In this document: in pieces, positions 36,265 to 45,563 of the stretch
Layout of the letters: each line of letters begins with the position of its first letter
How positions within the stretch are numbered: the stretch's first letter is position 1
DNA from: Streptomyces albospinus
Lineage (GTDB): Bacteria; Actinomycetota; Actinomycetes; Streptomycetales; Streptomycetaceae
Length of the DNA: 64,000 bases
NCBI RefSeq assembly: GCF_014648695.1
Contig: NZ_BMRP01000005.1
Coordinates: forward strand, 5,698 to 69,697
Direction of reading: 5' to 3'
The notes under the pieces: generated by a model
Told to the model about the DNA's origin: nothing
Databases searched by the model: none
Seen by the model: the letters and a program-made list of their open reading frames with translations, nothing else
Translations under genes and position numbers: made by a program

Positions 36265-36513
36265 ATGCCCGGCCGCTGCGAGCGAGACGTGCGGACCGCC
36301 GCCGAATGCACCGACACCGCCGGCCCACCGACACCGCCCGCCGACCGGCTGGTGGAGGTCGAACGCCGCAGTGGAGGCGGGGGCCCCGCCCGGACCTATT
36401 ACAGGCCCAGCGAAGCAGGCATGCAGATGCTCCGGTCGTGGAGCCGTGACTGGAGCGAATTCGCCACGAGCATCGGCTCTCTCATCACCCAGGCTGCGCG
36501 GGAAGAATCATGA
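36265..36513 (+). pseudogene. Truncated PadR-family regulator
   Basis: The frame ending at 36513 carries the PadR wing and dimerisation start: RLVEVERRSGGGGPARTYYR, then PSEAGMQMLRSWSRDWSEFA. The recognition-helix half of the winged helix (about 45 residues) has no counterpart upstream in any frame, so the gene is 5'-truncated. It overlaps the next gene by 4 bp (ATGA), the usual arrangement for PadR plus its membrane partner. It may still be translated from 36265 but could not bind DNA normally. Confidence 0.65.
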
Positions 36514-37226
36514 CACTGACGGTCGAGAACGGGATTCACCAGGCCATGGAGACGTGGCGCCGCCTCGGAGTCGAACAGGACGCGGCCGAGGAAATGGCTG
36601 AAGAGCCGGCAGCGGATCTGACCGCCGCCGCCGGCGACGGCCGGTCGGTCGCCGACTGCATCGGCGGTGACATCGAGGCGCTGGCCACCTCCTGGGCGGG
36701 CGAACGCGGTCTGCTGTCCTCGCACCGACGCCTGAAGGAGACCGCCTTCGCGGCGGCCACGGGCGCCGCGATTCCCGCCCTTGCCGCGCTCCTCTTCTGG
36801 TGGGTGTCCTGGTCCCACTTCCTCGACCCCAGCAGCGCATCGGTGACCACCACGCTCGGCGGGCATGTGCTGCGGGACGTGCGCAGGTTCCCCGATCCCG
36901 GCGTTCCGTTGATGTGGGTGGGCTGGGTCGCATGCCTGGTCACCGCGTTCTTCTTCGTCCGGCGTGCCGTGGCCGAGAGCCTGCGGCGCCCGCTCGACCC
37001 CGCCCGCGACGCGACCGTGCGGGCCACGACCAAGGCCCTCCCCGTCATCCTCGTCGCAGCGGCCCTGCTGGGCTGGGCGATCGGCATCCTCGGGGCATCC
37101 GAGGTGGGGTATTACCAGCTCCTCTTCACCTTCCCGATCGCGCTGGTCGCAATGATCGGCGCCGTCGCGGCCGGTGCCGCCTGGGTACGACACCGCACCT
37201 GCCCGCCCCTGAGCGCCATCAGCTGA
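36510..37226 (+). CDS. HAAS-type membrane partner of the PadR regulator
   Basis: A 238-residue membrane protein with an N-terminal helical cytosolic part (GIHQAMETWRRLGVEQDAAEEMAEE), reminiscent of the HAAS/DUF1700 signalling helices that accompany PadR regulators. About four transmembrane segments follow (from AAATGAAIPALAALLFWW to IALVAMIGAVAAGAAWV). Its start overlaps the truncated PadR gene. In intact systems such pairs couple membrane state to gene control. Here the sensor side is intact but the regulator is not, so the pair is probably dead or relic. Confidence 0.65.
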   Translation: MTLTVENGIHQAMETWRRLGVEQDAAEEMAEEPAADLTAAAGDGRSVADCIGGDIEALATSWAGERGLLSSHRRLKETAFAAATGAAIPALAALLFWWVSWSHFLDPSSASVTTTLGGHVLRDVRRFPDPGVPLMWVGWVACLVTAFFFVRRAVAESLRRPLDPARDATVRATTKALPVILVAAALLGWAIGILGASEVGYYQLLFTFPIALVAMIGAVAAGAAWVRHRTCPPLSAIS

Positions 37227-37470
37227 ACCTCGCACCTGCGGGCCTCCTGCCCACGTCCCCCGCAGTCGACGCGGCATGGTCACGCGACCACAGGATCCCG
37301 GCGGTCACCTCTCCGCCGGGATCCTCGGCCGTACAAGGTCCTGTTCGACCAAGGCGGGAAGGCGAGAAGGCGGGCCTGGGCACGGCCGACGTGCCCCGTG
37401 ACCCGTCCGGCTCGCGCGAGTGCCTCCGAGGTCGTGCCGATGGCGGGCGATGGCAATCGCGGGTGAGGCC

Positions 37471-38253
37471 CTACCTGTTGTGCGTGGGCAGCCGGAGGGT
37501 GAAGCGGGCGCCGCCGAGGGGGCTGCCGGTCGCGATGAGCGTGCCGCCGTGGGCCTGGGCGACCCAGGAGGCGAGGGACAGGCCGAGGCCGGTGGAGCCG
37601 GAGCCGCTGTGGAAGCGGTCGAAGAGCGAGTCGGCCAGGTCGGGCGGTATTCCGGGGCCCGCGTCATCGATGGTGAGTACGCCGTCGGGGGTGACGTTCA
37701 GTGCGATCTCGGCGGGCCGGCCCGCCGCGTGCCCGTGCGTCAGGCGTTGGTGAACAGGTTGGTGACGGCACGGCGCAGCAGGTCCGGGTCGGCGTCGACC
37801 ACGACCGGCTCGGCATCGACGGTGATCCGGTGTCCGTCGGTGGGGGTCTCGTCGACGACGGCCTCGACGAACTGGTCGAGGCGCAGTGGTTCGCGGGCAA
37901 GGGTGGCGACGCCGGCGGTGAGGCGGGCGCGGGTGAGCAGGCCGTCGATGAGGTCGCCCATGCGGGTGGCCAGGCGCACGGTGCGTTCCAGTGCGGTGGT
38001 GCGTGAGGTGTCGTCGCTCATGGCGGTTTCGGCGAGGAGGCGCAGCGACGCGACGGGGGTGCGCAGGTCGTGGGCGGCGTCGGCGAGGAAGGCTTCCTGC
38101 TGCTGCATCGCGTTCAGGGCGGGGCGGATGGCTCGGCCGGAGATCAGGTGGCCGGCGACGGCGGACAGGGAGAGCAGCACCGCGCAGCCGGTGGCGAGCA
38201 GGAGCGTCAGCTCGCGGTGGGACTTCTGGTCGTCGGCGGTGTCGGTCGCCGAT
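37471..38253 (-). pseudogene. Two-component sensor histidine kinase remnant
   Basis: It contains one transmembrane segment, the HisKA box (FLADAAHDLRTPVASLRLLAE), the N box (LRRAVTNLFTNA), and then, in a shifted frame, the G1/F/G2 boxes (IDDAGPGIPPDL, LFDRFHSGSGSTGLGLSLASWVAQAHGG). The frame breaks near 37743, where GCCTGACG would need one more C to continue as NALTHGHA. The sensor half is missing: homology stops at about 38250, exactly where a kinase fragment on the other strand begins. It is broken by truncation and a 1-nt shift. Confidence 0.75.
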
Positions 38254-38265
38254 GCGCCGCGTACC

Positions 38266-38860
38266 GCCCCGCTGTCGGTCACCCAGGCGGTCACCGTGGC
38301 GTGCGAAGTGCTCGACGCCCTGGACCACAGCCACCAACACGGCATCGTGCACCGGGACATCAAACCGTCGAACATCATGCTCACCGGCCCCACCACGGTG
38401 AAGGTGCTGGATTTCGGCATCGCCAAGGCCCTCGCCGAAGCCGCCACCCGTCTCACGGGCAGCGGGGTGGCCCCCGGCACTCCCGCCTACCTGTCCCCGG
38501 AGCAGATCAGCGGGGTGGAGATCGACCACCGGGCGGACCTGTACGCCATGGGGTGCCTGCTGTACGAACTGCTCACCGGGGCCCCGCCGTTCCAGGCCGA
38601 TTCACCGTTCGCCGTGATGCACCACCATCTGTCCACCGAGCCGGTGCCCCTCACCCGGCTCCGCCCGCAGATACCCCCCCGCGGTGGCGGCGGTGGTCGC
38701 GCGGGCTCTGCGCTAGGACCCGGCGGAGCGCTTCGAGGACGCGGCGGCGATGCGTACCGCGCTGACCGACGCGCTCGGCGCCGCATCGGCTCCGACGATG
38801 CAGGCGGACGCGCCGCTCCCCCCGGCCGCGGCGCGCTCTCGCCGTGCTGCCGTCCTCCGC
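38266..38860 (+). pseudogene. Ser/Thr protein kinase (Pkn-type) remnant
   Basis: The C-lobe of a Hanks-type kinase is present: HGIVHRDIKPSNIML, VKVLDFGIAKAL, APGTPAYLSPEQISG and YAMGCLLYELLTGAPPF. The entire N-lobe with Gly-rich loop and Lys is absent. A run of seven C after ATA (38672-38678) is one base too long for the frame to continue as QIPPAVAAVVARAL. In the restored frame a TAG (38714-38716) replaces the usual basic codon before DPAERFEDAAAMRTAL. It is inactive by truncation, frameshift and nonsense mutation. Confidence 0.8.
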
Positions 38861-39113
38861 CGGCTCCGCACGGCGCTCCGTCCTTCCACCGCATCTGCGT
38901 TGGGACTGGCCGGAAGCCTTCTGCCGTTGCTGTGCGCCCATGGTGATCTGGTCGATACGGACCATTTCGGCGATGTTGCCGTCGTGGCAGGGCCGTTGGG
39001 CTTGGTCGCACCACCGTTCTCGCCCCGACTGTCCGGCGTCGTGGCCTGGGGGCCCGAAGACCTGGCCCGTGCCTGGCAGTAACAGGGAGACGGGTTTGGT
39101 CCGTCCCAGGGGC

Positions 39114-39425
39114 TCAGGGTACCCAGTGCCGGTATGCCTCCACCCACGTCCATCCTTGAGGCGTGGGTTCGGGCCGTGGCAGGTCGAGGACACCGATCAC
39201 CTGGCGGTGCCGGCCGCGTTTGCAGAGAGCGACGATGCCGCTGCCGGGCCGCAGTTGGACGGCGGTGACGGTGACCGTGACGCCCAGGACGGTGGTGTCG
39301 AACGGGAGGGCCAGGTGCTCGTCGATGGCCGCGTGGAGTGCGTCGAGCTGTTCGTACTCGTCGTAGGCGTCGACGGTCGCCTCGGCGACCATGGCGTCGA
39401 GTTCGGCCGTGGTGAGGTTTTTCAT
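39114..39425 (-). CDS. Small acidic protein coupled to the 404-residue gene
   Basis: A 103-residue protein of unknown role with an acidic first third (AEATVDAYDEYEQLDALHAAID), then LALPFDTTVLGVTVTVTAVQL and a C-terminal WVEAYRHWV. The order VDAY..EQ..LPF resembles small calcium-binding CcbP-like proteins, but that is a loose likeness. Its start overlaps the stop of the gene upstream (ATGA), so the two products are made together and probably interact. No promoter of its own is seen. Confidence 0.65.
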   Translation of the reverse strand: MKNLTTAELDAMVAEATVDAYDEYEQLDALHAAIDEHLALPFDTTVLGVTVTVTAVQLRPGSGIVALCKRGRHRQVIGVLDLPRPEPTPQGWTWVEAYRHWVP

Positions 39426-40636
39426 GACGTACTCGGCCTTCCTGCGCGGAGGAGTTCGGCGAGGCGGGTACCGACCGGGCTGATGCTGGGCAGGGGCTCG
39501 TGCTCGCAGTGGCGCTTCTTGCGCTGGCGCAGCAGCGCTTCGCCGTCCCGTTCCCAGGTGAAGGCAGGCTTGCGCAGGAGCGTGCGGAAGACGGCATCGG
39601 CTCCGCCGGGGTTCCGTTGGACAAGGCGGCGGATGACCATGGGGGAGACCGAGTCGTCGTTCAGGTACTCCCGCAGGCGTGCCAAGTACGCGCGGTCACG
39701 GGCCAGGGCTGGATCGCCGAACAGTGCATCGAGGCGACCGAAGTCGGCGTAATAGCAGAGCCCTTCGACCTTGTCGTAGATCACGGCGACGGTTTCCGCG
39801 TCGATGAGTTCCTCCGGCAGGCTGCTGAGTTCGTCAGGTTGGGGCCCGCTGTTCCTGGCCTGATCGGCGGCTTCGTCGCCGAGTCCGGCGAGTGTCTTCT
39901 CCTGCCGGTACTGGTGGTACTCCCGCAGTCGTTCCTGTGCCTGGCCTGGTTCGAGTACGAGCAGGTCGGTGCCGAAGTGCTCGATGAAGTCGGCGCGGGC
40001 CTCGGCTTGCATGTCCCAGGCCCTTTGCAGCATTTCGGGATTGCGGCGCAGCAGCTGCGGATTGGCCGCGAGGGTTTCGGCGGCGATCTGCGCCAGCTCT
40101 GTTCCGTCACCGGACGGGTAGGTGGTGAGGCCACCGCTGACCAGCCAGTCGTCGGTGTCCGGATGGATGGGCACGATGCGGGCGACGGCGAACATTCCCT
40201 TGCGGAGTTTCCGAAGAGCACGGCGCCCCATGTTGGAGTGGGTCCGATAGGCGAGATCGTCGAGCAGGTTGTGCAGGACGGCGGCGCCGTGGTCCAGCCG
40301 CTGCACCTCGAAGACGCCCTCGACCACGTCGCGCCAGCCGAGCAGCATCGTGCGTTCGTCCTCCGGCAGCGGCGGCAGCCGCTGGGCCACGAACCGTTCG
40401 ACGACGGTGGAGCCGTCTGCCAGCCGGTGTTGCAGCGCGAAGTGGTCGATCGTCTGGACGGCGGTCGTCTCGTCGAGGAAGCCGAGCCGGTCGGCGGCGT
40501 CAGCGAGCCGGGCATCCAGTCGCCTGGCGAACCGCGGGCTCTGCGCGAAGGCCACCAGCTCGCTCTTGAGATCCCCGCTCCGTGTCACCAGTCGCTCGAC
40601 CTGGGGGATCACCGTCGAGGAATCGCTCCGTCCCAC
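39422..40636 (-). CDS. 404-residue helical protein of unknown function
   Basis: It is largely alpha-helical and charged, with no signal peptide, membrane segment or recognised catalytic motif. It begins VGRSDSSTVIPQVERLVTRS, and it has a repeated Arg-Arg-Leu-rich middle (MGRRALRKLRKGMFAVARIV) and a C-terminal arginine/lysine patch (LLRQRKKRHCEHEPLPS). The GTG at 40636 (AGAAGAA just upstream) was chosen; frames further upstream look like shadow sequence. It lies downstream of the primase-helicase gene on the same strand, about 290 bp away, and overlaps the 103-residue gene. It could be an accessory of that system; no function is assigned. Confidence 0.6.
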   Translation of the reverse strand: MGRSDSSTVIPQVERLVTRSGDLKSELVAFAQSPRFARRLDARLADAADRLGFLDETTAVQTIDHFALQHRLADGSTVVERFVAQRLPPLPEDERTMLLGWRDVVEGVFEVQRLDHGAAVLHNLLDDLAYRTHSNMGRRALRKLRKGMFAVARIVPIHPDTDDWLVSGGLTTYPSGDGTELAQIAAETLAANPQLLRRNPEMLQRAWDMQAEARADFIEHFGTDLLVLEPGQAQERLREYHQYRQEKTLAGLGDEAADQARNSGPQPDELSSLPEELIDAETVAVIYDKVEGLCYYADFGRLDALFGDPALARDRAYLARLREYLNDDSVSPMVIRRLVQRNPGGADAVFRTLLRKPAFTWERDGEALLRQRKKRHCEHEPLPSISPVGTRLAELLRAGRPSTS

Positions 40637-40923
40637 TTCTTCTGCCTGTTCTCTGTGTTGTGCTCGCTGTCGCGAGCCGTTGACATCAGCGACCTGACGA
40701 TCGGCCAGGCCGACGCCATGCGTGGCCAGGGCCGAACGAGGCTTCTGCCGACGCCGGACTCGCGAGGGCGACTCTTCGGCATGCCTACGAGTCTGGCAGA
40801 GGAGGGCAGGGGCGCGAGGCGGATGGCCGAGGAATGTACCTGCCGGCGTCATGCGGATAGTGCTCGGCCACATCACCGGTGACCGGCCACCGAGATTATG
40901 GGGGCTTTTCTCTCAAGGCGGGA

Positions 40924-43629
40924 TCACCGTACGTCCCCAGAGCCTTCTGGAGCGGTCCCGACCGTGCCACAGCCCGCGTTCACGCTACTTCCCTGAGGGA
41001 CGGCGGCCTGCCAGGCATTCCAGATCTCCGCGCGAAGCCTGCCTCGGAGCGGTACGTCCATGCCCTGGCTTCGGGCCCAGGCCCGGACCACGGCCACGCT
41101 CGGCGCGGGCATCGCGGTCTGCGACTTCCGGGTGGCAGGGACAGGTGGGGGAGGCAGCGTGGGCGGCGGGTTCTCAGGACTGGTCGTGGTGAAGCCGCGG
41201 CGTTCGAGGATACGGCGGCGTTTGTGGTGCATGCGCTCCAACAGGGGGACGTCGGCGTCAAGGTAATCGTGGGCCTCGACGTGGGACTTCCTCGCCTCGG
41301 TGTTGCGCATGATCCGGCCGACTTGCTGGATGACGCGCCCTTTGAAAGAGATGGGGTCGGTCAGGAAGAGGGTGTCGAGCCGCGGTGCGTCGAAGCCTTC
41401 GCCAGCGAGTTTGTCGATGGCCAGCAGCACCAACGGTGTTGTCGCTCTCCTCGGCCAGGACTGCGCGAACCCGGGCGCGCTCGGCCGGCGGCATGCCGCC
41501 GTGGAGGACGAGCGGGGCGATGCTGTGCGGTACGAGGGCTTCGGTGGGCTGGTGGAGGTGTTCGACGCGGTTGGTCAGTGCCAGGCTGCACCGGCCGCGC
41601 CGGAAGGCATCGGCGATGTCCGCCGCGATCAGCTGGTTGCGGTCACCATGGTGGGCGAGTTCGTTGTAGACGGCCTGGATGGAGGCACCATCGGTGCCGG
41701 GCTCGTCGGTGGTGAAGGGCGTTGGGTGCACGACAAGGTGCTTGGCGAAGGTGCTGGCGTCGTCGATCTCGTGGCGAATCGGGCCGCACTGCATCGTGAT
41801 CACCGGGTCCATCTGGTCCGCGCGGTAGGGGGTGGCGGACAGCCCGATCCAGCGTGGCGCCTCCGCTCTGCGGATCGCGGCCTCGGCACCGGGTGCGCCG
41901 ACGGTGTGGCACTCGTCCACGATGACCAGCCCGTACCCGTCGAGCAAGCCATCGGGGCGTCGCGGTGGGACAGCGTCTGCAGCATGATCAGATCGACGAC
42001 ATGGCCACGGCGATCCTTGCCGCCGCCCAGCGAACCAACGTGCCCGGTGCCGAGATCGAGGAAGGCCGCCAGTCGTTCCTTCCACTGGGTCGACAGCTCC
42101 GCCCGGTTCACGATCACCGCAGTCGGGGTGCGGTGTCGGGCGATCAGGGCGCAGGCCATAACGGTCTTGCCGGAACCGGGTGGTGCGACCAGGGTGCCCG
42201 TGGAATTCTTGGTCATCGCTTCCACGGCGGTCTGCTGAGTGGCGGTCAGCTCACCGGCGAACCGGGCTGTGATCGGTGCGGGTTCGGGGAGATCCTTGGT
42301 GATGTCGAGGGTACCGCCCGCGGCGGAGACGAGCTGGGTGGCTTCGTCCGCCAGGCCGCGGGGCACCCTGAGCCGGTCGGGATCTGACGCGTCGAAGCAG
42401 CAGACGAGGCGCGGAGTGTTGAAGGTGGAGAAGCGCTGGTTCTGCTTGCGGTAGAACTCCGGGTTGTGGAACGACGCCGCGTGCTTGAGCGCGGCCAGCA
42501 GCTGGGGCGGGAGCCCGGTTGTGGAGATCGCCAGCATCGCCGCGAGCCGAGCTGCAACGTGTGCGGGCGCCTTGCCGGGAGACTTGCGGCGGGGCCTGGG
42601 CCCCAGTTCCGGGGCGGTGGGGGACGGGCCCGCTTTGACGGGGCCGAACTTGTCCACCAGCGCCTCGACGTCGACCGGAGACAGCCTTTCGGTGTGCGAG
42701 AGCCGGGCGAACTGGTCGGGGTAAGGCTGCCATGTGCCGGGGTCCACGAAGACGGTAGTGCCCTTGGCACGGGAGACGCCGTGCAGCGGCAGTGCGATCA
42801 GGCTGCCGAACCGGAAGCTGCCCTTGGCGCTGATCGGCAGGAAGTCCTGGGCGGGGAAGAGCCGGTCGTAGCTGGACAGCGCCATCTGCCCGCGGGAGTC
42901 GATCGCCCGGCGCAGCAGTGCCATCCCCAGCGCGCGGGCGGTGGCCGCAGCGACGGGGGCGGTGAAGAACGTCCAGACATGTGCCCCCTTCTCGGAGCGG
43001 GAGACCTCGACCAGCGCGGGGACCCCTGCCTCGCGGCAGGCCGTGATGTACGCGACGACGTCGCCGCGCCAGTCGCTGCCGTCCTTGCCGTCGAAGTCGA
43101 CCGCGAGCAGTCGGCAAGTGTCGTCCGCCAGCAGCGGATACAGACCGATGTGCAGCTCGCTGCGGCCCTGCCGGGTGGGGTCGAGACGGCGGTGGACGGT
43201 CTCGTCGGTCAGCGGCCAGAACGCCCGGTCTGCCTCGGCCTTGTTCTTGTCGAACGGACTATCCTCGGCCGGACTCCAGCCTGTCCGACCGGACTTGGGG
43301 CTCACCCAGCGCCGCGCGTACACGTCCTCGCGCCCCGCAGACAGGGCTGTGAACAGGGCGATCCTTGCCTCAGCGCTGGAGGAGGCATCCGCATACGGAA
43401 GCCCGCCGACCCCGGCGGCGGGCGCCGCCGGTACGGACGCGGGAACGGGCGGCAACGAAGGGGCGTCAGTGCGAACACCTGGGCCCACAAGGCTGCGAAG
43501 CCGTGCATTGTCGGCTCTGAGCCGGGCGAGCTCTTCGCGTAGTTCTGCGTTCTCCTCCAGCGTCACGTCGAGGCGGATGCGCAACTCGTCACGGTCGAAG
43601 CAGTCGGACCAATCCTCCACACCCCTCAT
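40924..43629 (-). pseudogene. TOTE-type AEP primase - SF2 helicase with Lsr2-like C-terminus, frameshifted
   Basis: In order: a leucine-rich coiled coil (TLEENAELREELARLRADNA); an archaeo-eukaryotic primase domain with catalytic LLAVDFDGKDGSDW (DxD), the S-x-G-x-H motif SEKGAHVWTFF, and KGSFRFGSLIALPLHG; then an SF2 helicase with Walker A APPGSGKTVMA, DECH box LVIVDECHTVG, motif III WIGLSATPYR and motif [12 protein letters not shown]. It ends with [19 protein letters not shown] then RAEIWNAWQ, which resembles the Lsr2 DNA-binding half. Reading it whole needs a shift near 41955 (a C run one base short) and another near 41435. Either the gene is dead or the two sites are sequence errors. The start is uncertain (ATG 43629 or TTG 43659). 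Confidence 0.75.
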
Positions 43630-43789
43630 GATCAAGACCGTGTGTTCCTCACGCAGCAAAAACGGTCACGTCTCACCTCCCGGCCGTCCTGTAGCTTCCG
43701 CGACCTGATTGCACACCGGTAGCGTCTGCTGCCCGGGACCAGCAGCGGTTCGACTCAAGTGCTGCGCCGGTCCGCAGTCCGAGCAGACC

Positions 43790-44011
43790 ATGCTGGTCAT
43801 GACTGATGAGAAGCCCGGAGGGCGCCGGTCCGAACCGGCCGGCGAAGCGCGCAAACCCAAACGTGAGCTCACCGTGCGAGTCCCCTACCTAACCATGGAC
43901 GGCCCTGACGGCGAAGCGCTGCAGAGCCGCCAAGCGCGAGCGATCCTCCGTGCGCTCCAGCGGCTCATTGACCACCCCGAGGGTGCCCAACAGGGAGACG
44001 GGGGCGACTGA
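43790..44011 (+). CDS. Small hypothetical protein divergent from the primase-helicase
   Basis: A 73-residue polar protein. A basic Gly/Arg/Lys-rich start (EKPGGRRSEPAGEARKPKRE) is followed by LTVRVPYLTMDGPDGEALQS and a helical end (RQARAILRALQRLIDH). The ATG at 43790, or one three codons later, is possible; the ribosome-binding site is weak. It is divergent from the primase-helicase, so a regulatory link is conceivable. No family is recognised. Confidence 0.45.
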   Translation: MLVMTDEKPGGRRSEPAGEARKPKRELTVRVPYLTMDGPDGEALQSRQARAILRALQRLIDHPEGAQQGDGGD

Positions 44012-44092
44012 GCCAGCCCTTGAGAGAGCGTCCCGGTAGGACATGAACCTGCGGCCTGCTCGTAGTCGTCTCACGGAGCCGGTCGCGTGCCG

Positions 44093-44220
44093 TTGACCTG
44101 CCGGTTTTTGACGGGCGGCAGGTCAAGCGAGTGGCATGTACGCGGCGTGCGTGCCCTATGGGCGCACACGCCGCCTCGCTGCGCTAGACGCGCACACCGG
44201 CTATGACCTGCGCTTTTCCG
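44093..44220 (-). terminator. Cluster of hairpins downstream of tRNA-Arg
   Basis: Three inverted repeats follow the tRNA 3' end on the minus strand: CTGCGC/GCGCAG around TTTTCC near 44210, an imperfect GGCGTG..CACGCC stem near 44140-44175, and a perfect 11-bp TTGACCTGCCG/CGGCAGGTCAA stem (44093-44126). They probably end tRNA transcription and may have served as attachment-site context. Confidence 0.5.
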
Positions 44221-44245
44221 CGCAGACTCAAGCCGCAGGTTGGGC

Positions 44246-44317
44246 GCCCCCGGCAGGACTCGAACCTGCGGCCAAGTGCTTAGAAGGCACCTGCTCTATC
44301 CACTGAGCTACGGGGGC
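44246..44317 (-). tRNA. tRNA-Arg (anticodon TCT)
   Basis: The minus strand folds as a standard tRNA: acceptor GCCCCCG/CGGGGGC, D stem GCTC/GAGC, anticodon stem around loop CTTCTAA, and T arm GCAGG-TTCGAGT-CCTGC. Anticodon TCT reads AGA, a rare codon in high-GC actinomycetes. CCA is not encoded. The 3' end faces the eroded 35.8-44 kb block, the orientation in which integrative elements use tRNA genes, but no second copy of the 3' end was found in the window. Confidence 0.95.
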
Positions 44318-44527
44318 TGACCTGCGAAAACGCAGTCTTCCGAGCGCTCGTCCCAGGAACCTGTGGGACGTATGTGGGATCTGTTGATCCCTGGGAACCG
44401 TGGGACGCTGGTGCGCCCCGGTGGCTCGGACGTAGCTTCTCACACCATCTTCACAGGTCCGAAGACCCTCGCGGAAACAATCCTGCCCCCGTTCGGCGTT
44501 GGTGATCTCCGAGCCGAGGAGGGGAAG

Positions 44528-45418
44528 GTGTCGGGCCTGAAGCTGTTCCACACGACGAATAGCGGCGTGACCGAGGTCATGCCGCGTCTTGCTGCGGTCG
44601 AGGCTGACGTGCAGGACCTCGTCGAGGCGCACATGGAGACGATGCTGGGCGTCACGTTCCTCGCGAGCGAGTACGTCATCGACTGCGTCGACGGCGGGAG
44701 GATCGACTCGCTGGGTCTCGACGAGAACGGCGCACCAGTGATCGTCGAGTACAAGCGCGGCACCGACGCAGGTGTCATCAACCAGGGCCTCTACTACATG
44801 GCCTGGCTGACGAACCACAAGGACGCCTTCCGGAACCTGGTCCGCGACCGGCTCGGGGGGACGGCCGCGTCCCAGATCCTGTGGAGCGCACCCCGGCTGA
44901 TCTGCGTGGCCGGCGACTTCACCCGCTACGACGCACATGCCGTACGCGAGCACCGGCGCTCGATCGACCTGGTCCGCTACCGCTACTTCGGCAGCGACCA
45001 CTTCGGCCTGGAGACCGTGGCCTCCGTCACGGGGCACTCGGCTTCGGCCAAGCGGGTACGCCGCCGGGCGGCCGGTGCGCCGCCGGTTCGGATGCAGGGC
45101 GGTGCGATGGCCGAGCTGGCCGAGGCGGTCGACGAGGTCCTGGTCGGACTCGGGGACGGCGTCACCCGGGTGCAGCGCAAGCAGTACGCGGCCTACCAGC
45201 GGCTGCGGAACTTCGCATGCGTGTGCCCGCCGCAGCAGAAGAAGCTCCTCGTCTACCTCAAGGCCGATCCGAAGGAGGTCGACCTCGTCTCCGGCTTCAC
45301 CCGGGATGTGACGGGGCTCGGTCACCACGGCACGGGCGACCTGGAGCTGCAGCTGCGTACGGAGCGGGACCTGGAGCGCGCTGGTGACCTTCTCCGCCTC
45401 AGCTACGCCGCGGCATAG
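44528..45418 (+). CDS. PD-(D/E)XK nuclease-like / DUF5655-type protein
   Basis: A 296-residue protein. The N-terminal half has the restriction-nuclease-like signature GGRIDSLGLDENG then APVIVEYKRG (D, then E-x-K) and NQGLYYMAWLTNHKDAF. A linker leads to a C-terminal DUF5655-like domain (YAAYQRLRNFACVC, LLVYLKADPKEVDL, GLGHHGTGDLELQL). The GTG at 44528 is preceded by GAGGAGGGGAAG and gives the family's usual start (SGLKLF). The ORF could be extended 55 codons upstream but without matching the family. The role is unknown; the nuclease motif hints at DNA repair or defence. It lies beside tRNA-Arg. Confidence 0.75.
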   Translation: MSGLKLFHTTNSGVTEVMPRLAAVEADVQDLVEAHMETMLGVTFLASEYVIDCVDGGRIDSLGLDENGAPVIVEYKRGTDAGVINQGLYYMAWLTNHKDAFRNLVRDRLGGTAASQILWSAPRLICVAGDFTRYDAHAVREHRRSIDLVRYRYFGSDHFGLETVASVTGHSASAKRVRRRAAGAPPVRMQGGAMAELAEAVDEVLVGLGDGVTRVQRKQYAAYQRLRNFACVCPPQQKKLLVYLKADPKEVDLVSGFTRDVTGLGHHGTGDLELQLRTERDLERAGDLLRLSYAAA

Positions 45419-45513
45419 GGATCTCCCGCAACGGCATCGGTCCGAACGGCGTGCGGAGTTGTGGGCTGTTGTCGTGGTGGTGCCTTCCGACGTGACGGGC
45501 AGGGATTGGCGGT

Positions 45514-45563
45514 GGACCACTAATGGTCCGGAGGATCTCCGGTTTCGCTAACCGGGGATCCTC
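45514..45563. terminator. Twin hairpins between convergent genes
   Basis: GGACCA-CTAA-TGGTCC (45514-45529) is followed at once by GAGGATCTCCGGTT (45531-45544) pairing with AACCGGGGATCCTC (45550-45563) around TCGCT with one wobble. It is placed between the DUF5655-like gene and the last gene of the minus-strand element operon, and probably terminates both. The rest of 45419-45688 holds nothing recognisable. Confidence 0.75.

Noticed and set aside
38900..39113. Continuation of a gene after the kinase remnant
   Set aside because: The plus-strand frame to 39082 continues past kinase homology into unrelated residues and has no own start; treated as non-coding.
44228..45520. Long minus-strand ORF over tRNA-Arg
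   Set aside because: It runs through the tRNA gene and antisense to the better-supported DUF5655-like gene.
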